Part shown: positions 9,676 through 16,911 of the stretch, one piece after another
Layout of the letters: each line of letters starts with the position of its first letter
Numbering within the stretch: the first letter of the stretch is position 1
Origin: Lichenicoccus sp964246745
Lineage (GTDB): Bacteria; Pseudomonadota; Alphaproteobacteria; Acetobacterales; Acetobacteraceae
Direction: 5' to 3'
Assembly (NCBI GenBank): GCA_964246745.1
Contig: CAXTRK010000002.1
Span: 62,001 to 126,000, forward strand
DNA: 64,000 nucleotides
Notes under the pieces: generated by a model
What the model saw: only the letters and a program-made list of their open reading frames with translations
What the model was told of the DNA's origin: nothing
Database searches by the model: none
Program-made: the position numbers and the translations under genes

Positions 9676-9866
9676 GACGCCGGCTCCTTCGTTCGCGTCT
9701 GCCAGGCCCGGACCAGGCTGGCGAAGCGGTCCGCCATCGCGCCGACCGCCTTGCTGAAACTCCACATGTCCAGAAGCCGGGCGCCGATCTGCTGACCGTA
9801 AAGGTTGACCGACGCGCGTCCGATGGTGATGACATCGAACGCTACTGGGAGCGGCGCTGGCGCCAT
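9672..9866 (-). pseudogene. iolC: Internally deleted 5-dehydro-2-deoxygluconokinase remnant
   Basis: An open frame of only 64 codons where the roughly 320-residue sugar kinase IolC should be. Its N-terminal part (AFDVITIGRASVNLYGQQIG, then ARLLDMWSFSKAVG) is the clear start of IolC. From about residue 35 it jumps to AMADRFASLVRAWQ, which looks like the last helix of the same enzyme. The sugar- and ATP-binding core is absent, so it cannot be a kinase. The deletion is in frame and keeps the 4-base GTGA overlap with the iolD start. The ATG at 9866 has GAGGAGG 7 bases upstream, so expression signals are preserved. That the C-terminal piece comes from IolC is a judgement from family knowledge. Confidence 0.8.
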
Positions 9867-9898
9867 GACAGCCTCCTCATTGCCGTCATGATTGTCTT

Positions 9899-9933
9899 GT
9901 TCCATAATCCGGTCAATATGGAACGTCCGTTCT
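9899..9933. promoter_or_regulatory. Candidate IolR operators before iolC
   Basis: Two overlapping symmetric elements lie 33-67 bases upstream of the iolC start. One is a perfect 8-base inverted repeat, GTTCCATA (9899-9906) and TATGGAAC (9917-9924). The other is GGAA-N6-TTCT (9920-9933), one mismatch from GGAA-N6-TTCC, the motif described for rhizobial IolR. Its left half ATGGAA is the same as in the perfect site before iolG. Binding by the RpiR-type regulator encoded at 10576-11466 is inferred. Confidence 0.6.
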
Positions 9934-9950
9934 GATAAAAGCCTGGTGGT

Positions 9951-10508
9951 TCAGGCGACGCGGATCTTTACCGCGACCGGCCCGGCGCTTCCCTCCTCTT
10001 CCACGTAGTGCACCGGCTGGCCCACCCTGAGCGACGCGAAGTCGCCGTTGGTGAGGCTGTCGCGATGAAAATAGAGCTGCGTGCCGGCATTGTTCAGGAT
10101 GAAGCCATGGTCCTCCTCGGCGAGAAGCTGGGAGACCTGTCCAGCCAGCGCGGAGCCGTTCGGGCCGGAGGCATCGATCCGTTGCACGCTCTTGTAGTTC
10201 TCCAACTGCCGGGCCGCGGCCTTGAAGGCTTCGCGCACGCTGTTGCGCACGTCCGGACGCGCGAACTTCTCGCGCGCGCGGTGCGGCTCCTGCGAGACGA
10301 CGAGATCACGACCGGGCACCGACAGGATGATATGCACCTCGTAAGGATTGCCGGTGCGGTGCTGATGATGCAGCGCCTCCACGGTGACTCTGCATCCGAT
10401 AAGATGCGTATAGCGTCGCTCCAGCTTCTCGACATGCGCGCGGATCTCAGCTTCGAGACTCGTCGAAGATTGCAGATTGTGAAAACTGATATCGAGGGGA
10501 CGATCCAT
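9951..10508 (-). CDS. HPF/RaiA-type ribosome-associated protein fused to a cold-shock domain
   Basis: A 185-residue two-domain protein. Residues 1 to about 115 form a ribosome hibernation factor-like domain (MDRPLDISFHNL, AEIRAHVEKLERRY, then VRNSVREAFKAAARQLENY). This fold binds the decoding region of the small subunit in hibernating ribosomes. From about residue 130 a cold-shock/S1-like domain follows (HGFILNNAGTQLYFHRDSL, FASLRVGQPVHYVEEEG) that probably binds RNA. Start 10508 has GGAAGG 8 bases upstream. Such fusions occur in alphaproteobacteria and differ from the long HPF with its own dimerisation tail. The gene sits between iolC and iolR but has no obvious link to inositol; it may simply be an insertion in the locus. 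Confidence 0.85.
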   Translation of the reverse strand: MDRPLDISFHNLQSSTSLEAEIRAHVEKLERRYTHLIGCRVTVEALHHQHRTGNPYEVHIILSVPGRDLVVSQEPHRAREKFARPDVRNSVREAFKAAARQLENYKSVQRIDASGPNGSALAGQVSQLLAEEDHGFILNNAGTQLYFHRDSLTNGDFASLRVGQPVHYVEEEGSAGPVAVKIRVA

Positions 10509-10575
10509 GATCGTTGCCTTCCAGAACCGTTTGGCCGCATGCGCTTCCCGCGCAACAGGAAACACGAGCGGCCGC

Positions 10576-11466
10576 TTATCGGTTGCATGATCCTTCCGCC
10601 GACGCGCGCCGCGCGACCAGGGCGACGCAGAGTGTCGTCGCCAACGCCAGCGTCGCCGAAAGCGAGCGAAAGCCACCGAGGTCGGTCTCGGCCACTTCTA
10701 TCCAGACCCGCGCGAGCTGCGCCAGCGGCGAAAACGGCGAATCCGTGATCGCCACCACCGGCACACCGCGCCCCGCCGCCCGCTGGGCCAACGCCAGCGT
10801 CTCGCCGGAATAGGGGGTGAAACTCACCGCCAGCACCGCGTCGGTCGCATCGAGCAGGTCGATCCGGCGTTGCGACAGGCCGCCTTGTTGATCGGCAAGC
10901 TCCGAGCGCGCTCCAAGCGTGCCGAGCGCATAGGCGAGATAGACCGCGACCGGATAGACGCGGCGAGTGCCGATCAGGCTGATGGTGCGCGCCCGCGCCA
11001 GCAGTTCCACTGCCGCGTCCAAGGCCTGCGGATCAATGCTCTGCTCCAGATGGTCGATCGAGATCCGTGCCGCGTGCAGGAAGCCGTGCAGCAGGTCAGC
11101 CGGTTCCGGGAGCGCCGGCTGCCGCTGGCGCGGCATGGATTGAGCCAGATTCTCCAGCCGCTCACGGTATTCGGGCCAGCGCTGCCGGGCATGGGCGCGG
11201 AACACCGCCTGCAGGTCGGTGAAGCCGGAATAGCCGAGAGTTTGCGCAAACCTGACCAAAGTCGAGGGCTGCACGCCGGCTTGAGCGGCGAGGTCGGCGA
11301 CGCGGCCGAAGGCGATTTCCTGGGGATGACCGATCGCGAAATCCGCCACCTGGATCAGCCGCTTCGGCAGCGCCGCGCGACGCGCCACGATCAGGTCGCG
11401 AAGGCTCTTGAAGTCGCGCGGGATCTCGCCGGGCTGCGGCACGTCCTCGGCGAACGGCTCGGACAT
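10576..11466 (-). CDS. iolR: MurR/RpiR-family transcriptional regulator, likely inositol repressor
   Basis: A 296-residue repressor with an N-terminal HTH_6 domain (around residues 20-95; VADLAAQAGVQPSTLVRFAQTLGYSGF) and a C-terminal SIS phosphosugar-binding domain (around 125-270; ISLIGTRRVYPVAVYLAYAL, VLAVSFTPYSGETLALAQ). Start 11466 (ATG) is preferred to a TTG at 11475 because GGGGA lies about 12 bases before the ATG. It is divergent from iolG across a 135-base gap that holds a perfect GGAA-N6-TTCC palindrome. In rhizobia the equivalent IolR represses iol genes until an inositol catabolite, thought to be a phosphorylated one made by IolC, relieves it. If that holds here, loss of IolC could leave the locus permanently repressed. 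Confidence 0.85.
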   Translation of the reverse strand: MSEPFAEDVPQPGEIPRDFKSLRDLIVARRAALPKRLIQVADFAIGHPQEIAFGRVADLAAQAGVQPSTLVRFAQTLGYSGFTDLQAVFRAHARQRWPEYRERLENLAQSMPRQRQPALPEPADLLHGFLHAARISIDHLEQSIDPQALDAAVELLARARTISLIGTRRVYPVAVYLAYALGTLGARSELADQQGGLSQRRIDLLDATDAVLAVSFTPYSGETLALAQRAAGRGVPVVAITDSPFSPLAQLARVWIEVAETDLGGFRSLSATLALATTLCVALVARRASAEGSCNR

Positions 11467-11504
11467 CTTAGGCAATCCCCTGGTCCACCACGAAGACGCG
11501 CTTC

Positions 11505-11522
11505 ATGGAACGCAATTTCCAT
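11505..11522. promoter_or_regulatory. Perfect IolR-type operator between iolR and iolG
   Basis: ATGGAA-CGCAAT-TTCCAT is an exact inverted repeat with 6-base arms. It matches the rhizobial IolR consensus GGAA-N6-TTCC (core 11507-11520). It lies 38 bases from the iolR start and 79 bases from the iolG start, so one site could control both divergent genes, including autoregulation of iolR. Confidence 0.75.
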
Positions 11523-11601
11523 ATTTCCCGAGGCTACCGTGAGTCATTCCATTGTGCACCCGGGTACGGCAGTCTTGCGCCGCAACAACAGGACACCCCA
11601 G

Positions 11602-12594
11602 ATGGTTGGTTTCGCTGTCCTCGGCTGCGGCCGGATCGGCCGCATGCATGCCGCCAACCTGGCGCGCCATCCCGAAGCCGAACTGGTCGCGGTCTATGAC
11701 GTGGCCCAGGATGCGAGGGCGATGACCGCGGCGGCGTTGGGCGTGCGTGAGGCGCGCTCGGCCCACGACGCCATCGGCGATCCCGCGGTCGAGGCGGTGC
11801 TGATCGCCAGCAGCACCGATACCCATGTCGACCTGATCATCGCCTGCGCGCGTGCCGGCCGGCCGGTGCTGTGCGAGAAGCCGATCGATCTCGACCTGGG
11901 GCGGGCACTTGCCTGCCGCGAGGCAATCAAGCCGCTGGCGGCGACCGTGATGATCGGGTTCAACCGCCGCTTTGATCCCTCGTTCGCCGCGCTGCATCGG
12001 CGCGTTCGTGCGGGGGAGATCGGACGCATCGAGCAGGTCGTCATCACCAGCCGCGATCCGGCGCCCCCATCGCCCGCCTATCTTGCCGCCTCCGGCGGCC
12101 TGTTTCGCGACATGACCATCCATGATCTTGACATGGCCCGCCATCTCGTGGGCGACATCGTCGAGGTCTCCGCCACGGGTGCGGCTCTCACCGATGCCGC
12201 CATTGCCAGCGCCGGCGACATCGACTCCGCCATGCTGACCCTGCGTGCGGCATCCGGCGCGCTGGTGCACATCAACAACAGCCGACGCTGCGCCTACGGC
12301 TATGACCAGCGTCTCGAGGTGTTCGGCGAAGGCGGCATGCTGCTCGCGGGCAATCGGCGCGAGACCAGCGTCGAATCCTGGACGGCGGGCGGCACTCAGG
12401 CCGCCGACGCGGTGTTGCACTTCTTCATTCAGCGTTATGCCGAAGCCTACGCGGCCGAAACCGCCCACTTCATCGAATGTGTGCAAAACCGCACGCCGCC
12501 TTTGGTCAGCTTTGATGATGGTGTCGCAGCGCTTCGCCTGGCCGATGCCGCCGCACAAAGCCTGGCGCTCGGTCGCGGCGTTCGGATGCTCTGA
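11602..12594 (+). CDS. iolG: Inositol 2-dehydrogenase
   Basis: A 330-residue Gfo/Idh/MocA oxidoreductase that oxidises myo-inositol to 2-keto-myo-inositol with NAD, the first step of the pathway. The Rossmann motif is GCGRIGRMHAANLA at residues 8-21. EKPIDLD carries the conserved lysine, and GGLFRDMTIHDLDMARHL carries the catalytic Asp/His pair. The frame is open far upstream, but that part is antisense to iolR; the ATG at 11602 is where family homology starts and has AGGA about 9 bases upstream. The gene is intact and faces away from iolR across the operator at 11505-11522. Confidence 0.92.
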   Translation: MVGFAVLGCGRIGRMHAANLARHPEAELVAVYDVAQDARAMTAAALGVREARSAHDAIGDPAVEAVLIASSTDTHVDLIIACARAGRPVLCEKPIDLDLGRALACREAIKPLAATVMIGFNRRFDPSFAALHRRVRAGEIGRIEQVVITSRDPAPPSPAYLAASGGLFRDMTIHDLDMARHLVGDIVEVSATGAALTDAAIASAGDIDSAMLTLRAASGALVHINNSRRCAYGYDQRLEVFGEGGMLLAGNRRETSVESWTAGGTQAADAVLHFFIQRYAEAYAAETAHFIECVQNRTPPLVSFDDGVAALRLADAAAQSLALGRGVRML

Positions 12595-12704
12595 AGCGGG
12601 CGGCCGAATTCCACATGGTTGCGGCGCTGTTTGCAAATTCAACATCAGCGCTGTAGATCGGTTGCCTCCGCAGCCCGGTGCGGTCCACTCTTCTGGAGGA
12701 TGCG

Positions 12705-13493
12705 ATGCACGCCGCGGCGGCGATTCACCCGCTCTACGTGTTTTCCGGGTTCGTCGTCGGCATCCTGGTCGGGGCGACCGGCACTGGCGGGGGATCGCTG
12801 ATGACACCGCTGCTGGTGCTGTTGTTCGGAGTGCATCCGGCGACCGCGGTCGGCACCGATCTGCTCTACGCCGCCTGCACCAAAAGCGTCGGCACACTGG
12901 TGCACGGGGCGAAGAAGTCGGTCGAGTGGCGCGTCGTCGGCCTGCTGGCCAGCGGCAGCCTGCCGGCGGCGATGGTGACGCTCTATGGGCTGGCGGCATT
13001 GGGCTCGCCCAGCAACACGGTGTCGCGGCTGATCTCGACCGTGCTCGGCTTCGCCCTGCTGGTCACCGCGATCAGCCTGTTCTTCCGCACCCCCCTGCTG
13101 CGCTGGGCAACCAGCAGAGGCCAGCCGCACTCTCCGGCGCACGCTCCCGCGCTCACGGTGCTGACCGGCATCGTGCTGGGCGTGGTGGTCTCGATCTCCT
13201 CGGTGGGAGCTGGCGCGATCGGCGTCACCGTGTTGATCCTGCTCTACCCGCAACTGCCGCTCTCGCGCATCGTCGGCTCCGACATCGCGCACGCGGTGCC
13301 GCTGACGCTGGCCGCCGGCCTCGGCCATTGGTGGATCGGTTCGGTGAACTGGACCATGTTCGGCTCACTGATGGTAGGCTCCGTTCCGGGCATCATCCTT
13401 GGCAGCCTGCTTGCAACACGGGTGTCGGATCGTATCCTGTCGCCGATACTCGCCTCCGTGCTGGTCCTGGTCGGCGGCAAGCTGCTGTTCTGA
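12705..13493 (+). CDS. TauE/SafE-family membrane transporter
   Basis: A 262-residue integral membrane protein with about eight hydrophobic segments arranged as two similar halves. The first half has the family pattern GFVVGILVGATGTGGGSLMTPLL followed by FGVHPATAVGTDLLYA; the second repeats it as GIVLGVVVSISSVGAGAIG and IVGSDIAHAVP. Members export or import small anions such as sulfite, sulfoacetate or similar organosulfonates; the substrate here is unknown. Start 12705 has GGAGGA at 12695-12700. It is followed 62 bases later by a formate/nitrite-type channel on the same strand, so the two may be cotranscribed. Confidence 0.88.
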   Translation: MHAAAAIHPLYVFSGFVVGILVGATGTGGGSLMTPLLVLLFGVHPATAVGTDLLYAACTKSVGTLVHGAKKSVEWRVVGLLASGSLPAAMVTLYGLAALGSPSNTVSRLISTVLGFALLVTAISLFFRTPLLRWATSRGQPHSPAHAPALTVLTGIVLGVVVSISSVGAGAIGVTVLILLYPQLPLSRIVGSDIAHAVPLTLAAGLGHWWIGSVNWTMFGSLMVGSVPGIILGSLLATRVSDRILSPILASVLVLVGGKLLF

Positions 13494-13555
13494 CGGCGCG
13501 GGTCCGTCTGCCACGTTCGATTGAGCATCTGCCAGAGCAAAGAGGCGCCGCCCCG

Positions 13556-14401
13556 ATGTCCGACCAGTCCGGCGGCAACTCGCCGCATCTCGACGAGAAG
13601 GAACAGCAACAGGCGCACGATAACACCGTGCTTGGCGCCCTGGTCATCCACGAGATCGTTCGCGACCAGGGCGAGCGCGAGCTGGAGCGGTCGTTCAGCG
13701 GACTGGCCTGGTCCGGCCTTGCCGCCGGCCTCTCCCTCGGCTTTTCCTTCATGAGCCAGGCATACCTGCAAGCGGGCTTGCCTCAGACCCGCTGGTCCCA
13801 CCTGATTGCCAGCTTCGGCTACTGCCTCGGCTTCCTGATCGCGATCCTCGGCCAGCAGCAGCTCTACACCGAGACCACGCTCACCGCGCTGATCCCGACC
13901 TTGACCAGGCGCAACCTCAGAACCCTGCTCGGCACGCTCCGTGTCTGGGGCGTCGTGCTGGCGACGAACCTGATCGGCACCTTCGTGTTCAGCGCGGTGG
14001 CATCAATCCACGGCGTGTACTCGCCGGAGGCCTACCGCGAAATGAGCCGGATGTCGGCGGAAGCCATGTCGCAGCCGTTCTGGCATATGGCGGCCTCAGC
14101 GATCTATTCTGGCTGGCTGATCGGGCTGATGGTCTGGCTGCTTCCCGGCTCCGGCCCGGCGCGGCCATGGATCATCATCCTGCTGACCTACATCGTGGCG
14201 CTCTGCAACTTCCCGCACATCATCGCGGGGTCGGTCGAAGCCTCGTTTGGCGTGTTCGCCGGCCAGGCCAGCGTTGGCGACTACCTGTGGCGCTTCTTTG
14301 CTCCCACCCTGCTCGGCAACACGGTTGCCGGCAGCGCACTTGTCGGACTGCTCAATCACGCTCCGATCTCGAGCGAACTGAAAAGCGAGGGGAACGAGTA
14401 G
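13556..14401 (+). CDS. Formate/nitrite transporter family protein (YfdC-like)
   Basis: A 281-residue protein with a hydrophilic N-terminal 55 residues (MSDQSGGNSPHLDEKEQQQ) and then six membrane segments. The pore-forming signature residues of the FNT family appear as FPHIIAGSVE and TLLGNTVAGSALVGLLNHA. The long acidic N-terminus and overall pattern match the YfdC subgroup, whose substrate is not established, rather than FocA or NirC. The start is the ATG at 13556, where family similarity begins; the open frame runs on upstream but overlaps the TauE/SafE gene. It ends 5 bases from the stop of the convergent flavoprotein gene. Confidence 0.85.
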   Translation: MSDQSGGNSPHLDEKEQQQAHDNTVLGALVIHEIVRDQGERELERSFSGLAWSGLAAGLSLGFSFMSQAYLQAGLPQTRWSHLIASFGYCLGFLIAILGQQQLYTETTLTALIPTLTRRNLRTLLGTLRVWGVVLATNLIGTFVFSAVASIHGVYSPEAYREMSRMSAEAMSQPFWHMAASAIYSGWLIGLMVWLLPGSGPARPWIIILLTYIVALCNFPHIIAGSVEASFGVFAGQASVGDYLWRFFAPTLLGNTVAGSALVGLLNHAPISSELKSEGNE

Positions 14402-14406
14402 AACCG

Positions 14407-15366
14407 TCAGAGGCACGCCTCCGCGGCGGCGCGGCCGGAATCAAAGGCGGCTTCCACGCGTGCGCCGAGACACCAGTCGCCGCTGACGGCGAGCCCTGTC
14501 GGGTCCCATAGGCAAGGCTGGCCGAGCGGCGTTTGCGCGCGGGCGTAGCGCCAGCGATGCACGGCCGAGTGACGCGCAACGGCGGTGATGCCCGTGGCCG
14601 CAATGAACGCATCGCACAGTGCGGAGCGGACGAAGTGCGGCTCGTGCTCCAGATGGTCGCTGGACCAGGAGGGAGTGGCATGAGCGACCCACCCGTCGGG
14701 CAACGGCGAACGCCCGGGGCGGGAGCTGTCCCGCGCGATCCATGCGAGCGGCCCCTCTTCAAGCGTTCGAGTGTCCGCCCCTGGCTGGCGATCGTCGAAG
14801 GCGAGCATCAGGCACCAGCAGGGCTGCATCTCGACGCTCGACACGCGTTCGGCGAAAGCATGGCCAAGCGCGGCCAGCAGCGGCGCCGCCTGCGCCGGCG
14901 GCAGGGCCAGCACCAGCCGCTCGAACGGGCCGGCATGATCTCCCTCGTTCGTGACCGTGCCCGGGCGGATTGCCGACGCATCCTGATGACGCAGATGCCA
15001 GCCATCGGTGCGCCGCGAGAGGAAACTGACCTGCCGGTTGCACCGCAGCGTGCCGATGCCACACCGTTCGGCGGCTTGGGCGAAGGCCGACATGCCGGGG
15101 ATGCCGACCCAGCGAGGATGTTCCGCCAAGCGGTCCCACGGCGCGATCAGGCCGCCGGCCTCGGCGATGAAGGCCTGGAAGTCAGGGCCTTTGGCGGTGG
15201 CGTATTGCGCGCCATGATCGAACAGCAATCCGCCGGTTTGCCGTGTGGCCAGGCGGCCGCCCGGACGACGTCCCTTGTCGAACAGCGCGACCTCGGCGCC
15301 GGCCTGGTGCAGGCGCTGCGCGCAGGCGAGGCCGGCAAGCCCGGCGCCAACAACGGCAATCCTCAT
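14407..15366 (-). CDS. Renalase-like FAD-dependent oxidoreductase
   Basis: A 319-residue flavoprotein of the amine-oxidase-like fold. The N-terminal dinucleotide-binding motif is VVGAGLAGLACAQRLHQAG, followed by LFDKGRRPGGRLATR, the second FAD contact, and LLFDHGAQYATAKGPDF, which is typical of the bacterial renalase group. The C-terminal FAD motif is GLAVSGDWCLGARVEAAFDSG. Bacterial renalases reoxidise wrong isomers of NAD(P)H; whether this enzyme does so is inference. Its start codon overlaps the stop of the upstream PRISE-like reductase by one base (TGATG), so the two are cotranslated. Confidence 0.8.
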   Translation of the reverse strand: MRIAVVGAGLAGLACAQRLHQAGAEVALFDKGRRPGGRLATRQTGGLLFDHGAQYATAKGPDFQAFIAEAGGLIAPWDRLAEHPRWVGIPGMSAFAQAAERCGIGTLRCNRQVSFLSRRTDGWHLRHQDASAIRPGTVTNEGDHAGPFERLVLALPPAQAAPLLAALGHAFAERVSSVEMQPCWCLMLAFDDRQPGADTRTLEEGPLAWIARDSSRPGRSPLPDGWVAHATPSWSSDHLEHEPHFVRSALCDAFIAATGITAVARHSAVHRWRYARAQTPLGQPCLWDPTGLAVSGDWCLGARVEAAFDSGRAAAEACL

Positions 15367-16424
15367 CAGGGCAGTACACGCTGCCGACGCAGACTATCCA
15401 GTGCGGCGAGCAAGGAATGCCGGGACTCCATCCGCTCGCCGAAGCCGGCACCGTGGATCTTGTTCACGTCGGAAATCACGTCGGTCTCGGTGTGGAAGAT
15501 GAAATCGCCGAACGCCCAGCCGACGAGCTTGTCCAGGTCCGGCTCGACCAGCCCTGCTTGTTCAGCAATGCGGCGCCACACGGCGGCCTTGTCGGCCATG
15601 TGCCGCGCCAGCGTGAGCGGCATCGGCGGCGCCACCGGCAGATCCAGATGGCCAGCGACATCCTCCCACATCCGCTCCCAGCGGAAGACGTCGCCATTGG
15701 TGACGTTGAACGCCTCGCCGCCCGCCTCCGCGCTGGTGGCCGCCCAGAGGCTCGCTTTGGCGAGCAGCCCGGCATCGGTGAACTGCACCACTTGCCGGTA
15801 GGCGGCCTCGGTGCCTGGAAAGCGCAACGGCACGCCAAGCTCGCGCGAGATCGCGGCAAAGACGCCGATCACGAGCGCGATGTTCATCGGGTTGCCATAC
15901 ACGTCGCCCACGATCAAATCCGGGCGAAGCGCCGTGTAATCCCACGCGCTTCGCGCCGAACGCGCACGCAGCACCGCCTCCTGGGCGAGATACAGGTTAG
16001 GCGGCATGTGGGCCGGATCATCCTCGCGCGCCGGCGTGCGCACCTTGGCCCCGAGATGAATGCCGTAGATCTTGAAGCCCTGGTAGATCACCACGCGATG
16101 GAGGGGCGCGCCCGCATCCTCCAGGCCATCAAGCACGGTGGCGAGCATGCCGGCATTGCGCTCCGCCTCGAGGGCGAGATCGGGGTCGGGCGACAGCGAG
16201 GCATAGAACAGATGCGTGGTGTCGGCGGCGCCGCGCAGGCAAGCGACGCTGGCATCGTGGTCGGCGAGATCGGCGGAGAGGGACTCGAATCCCGCCACGG
16301 CCCCGCGGCCGAGACCGCGCACGCGCCAGCCATCGTCGCGCAGCGCACGCGCGACGGCGTTGCCGATGATGCCGCGGGCCCCTGCCACAAGGGCCGCCTT
16401 GCCGCTGCCGGCGTCGTTCTGCAT
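15366..16424 (-). CDS. PRISE-like short-chain reductase (5-beta-reductase/iridoid synthase family)
   Basis: A 352-residue extended SDR enzyme. It begins with a GARGIIGNAVARAL nucleotide-binding motif and has the family's replacement of the usual YxxxK region by VIYQGFKIYG with LRPDLIVGD downstream. Plant members reduce progesterone-like enones with NADPH; bacterial members reduce small enones, and their true substrates are mostly unknown. It is coupled to the flavoprotein at 14407-15366 by a one-base stop/start overlap, which suggests they act together. Confidence 0.8.
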   Translation of the reverse strand: MQNDAGSGKAALVAGARGIIGNAVARALRDDGWRVRGLGRGAVAGFESLSADLADHDASVACLRGAADTTHLFYASLSPDPDLALEAERNAGMLATVLDGLEDAGAPLHRVVIYQGFKIYGIHLGAKVRTPAREDDPAHMPPNLYLAQEAVLRARSARSAWDYTALRPDLIVGDVYGNPMNIALVIGVFAAISRELGVPLRFPGTEAAYRQVVQFTDAGLLAKASLWAATSAEAGGEAFNVTNGDVFRWERMWEDVAGHLDLPVAPPMPLTLARHMADKAAVWRRIAEQAGLVEPDLDKLVGWAFGDFIFHTETDVISDVNKIHGAGFGERMESRHSLLAALDSLRRQRVLP

Positions 16425-16476
16425 GGCGCGCGTCTCCCTTGCGTCCTTGATGCCAACGCCTTGCCTCGGCCGAAGA

Positions 16477-16830
16477 TCACTGCTCGCCCTGCTTCGCTTT
16501 CTTCGAAGGATTGGCGGAGAACGGCATCATGCCGGCAAGGCTGTTCTCGATAAAGTCAACGCCAGCGTAGCCGGCGGCGGCGATGCCGATCAGGATATGG
16601 ATATTGCCCGCATTGAAATGCTGCAGCCGGTCCAGGCCGATGCCAACGCCGGCGAGATCTCCGGCGATGAAGCCGATCACCAGGCTGGTTGCGAAATAGC
16701 TGCCGTCGAACCGCGCGTGCGGCGATGCGCGCGCGGCGTTCTTGAAGCCGATCGCGGCACGCACGCCTTGCCCGAGCAGGCCCATCAGGCCGCAGAGCAG
16801 CAGCGTCACCAGGATGTCCGCACCAGACAT
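16477..16830 (-). CDS. Small membrane protein of unknown function
   Basis: A 117-residue protein with three hydrophobic stretches (around residues 3-20, 43-65 and 72-95) and a lysine-rich tail ending KKAKQGEQ. No family was recognised. The topology is holin-like in size only; no phage genes are nearby. The start at 16830 follows GAGGGCGGAAC; a start at 16857 would add nine residues (MNPRSRGRN). It lies 52 bases upstream of the PRISE-like reductase on the same strand and 81 bases after an exporter gene. Confidence 0.6.
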   Translation of the reverse strand: MSGADILVTLLLCGLMGLLGQGVRAAIGFKNAARASPHARFDGSYFATSLVIGFIAGDLAGVGIGLDRLQHFNAGNIHILIGIAAAGYAGVDFIENSLAGMMPFSANPSKKAKQGEQ

Positions 16831-16911
16831 GTTCCGCCCTCTCGATCTGGGGTTCACGAGAACATAACGAGAACATGCAAGGCGGACAAGCAGAGCTTTG
16901 CGCGGCGTGTT

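Noticed and set aside
10870..11601. Long open frame running upstream of iolG, which would make a 574-residue protein
   Set aside because: The upstream part is antisense to iolR, shows no family resemblance, and the iolG fold starts at the ATG at 11602.
12245..13555. Open frame extending the formate/nitrite transporter to 718 residues
   Set aside because: The extension is an out-of-frame shadow of iolG and the TauE/SafE gene; homology begins at 13556.
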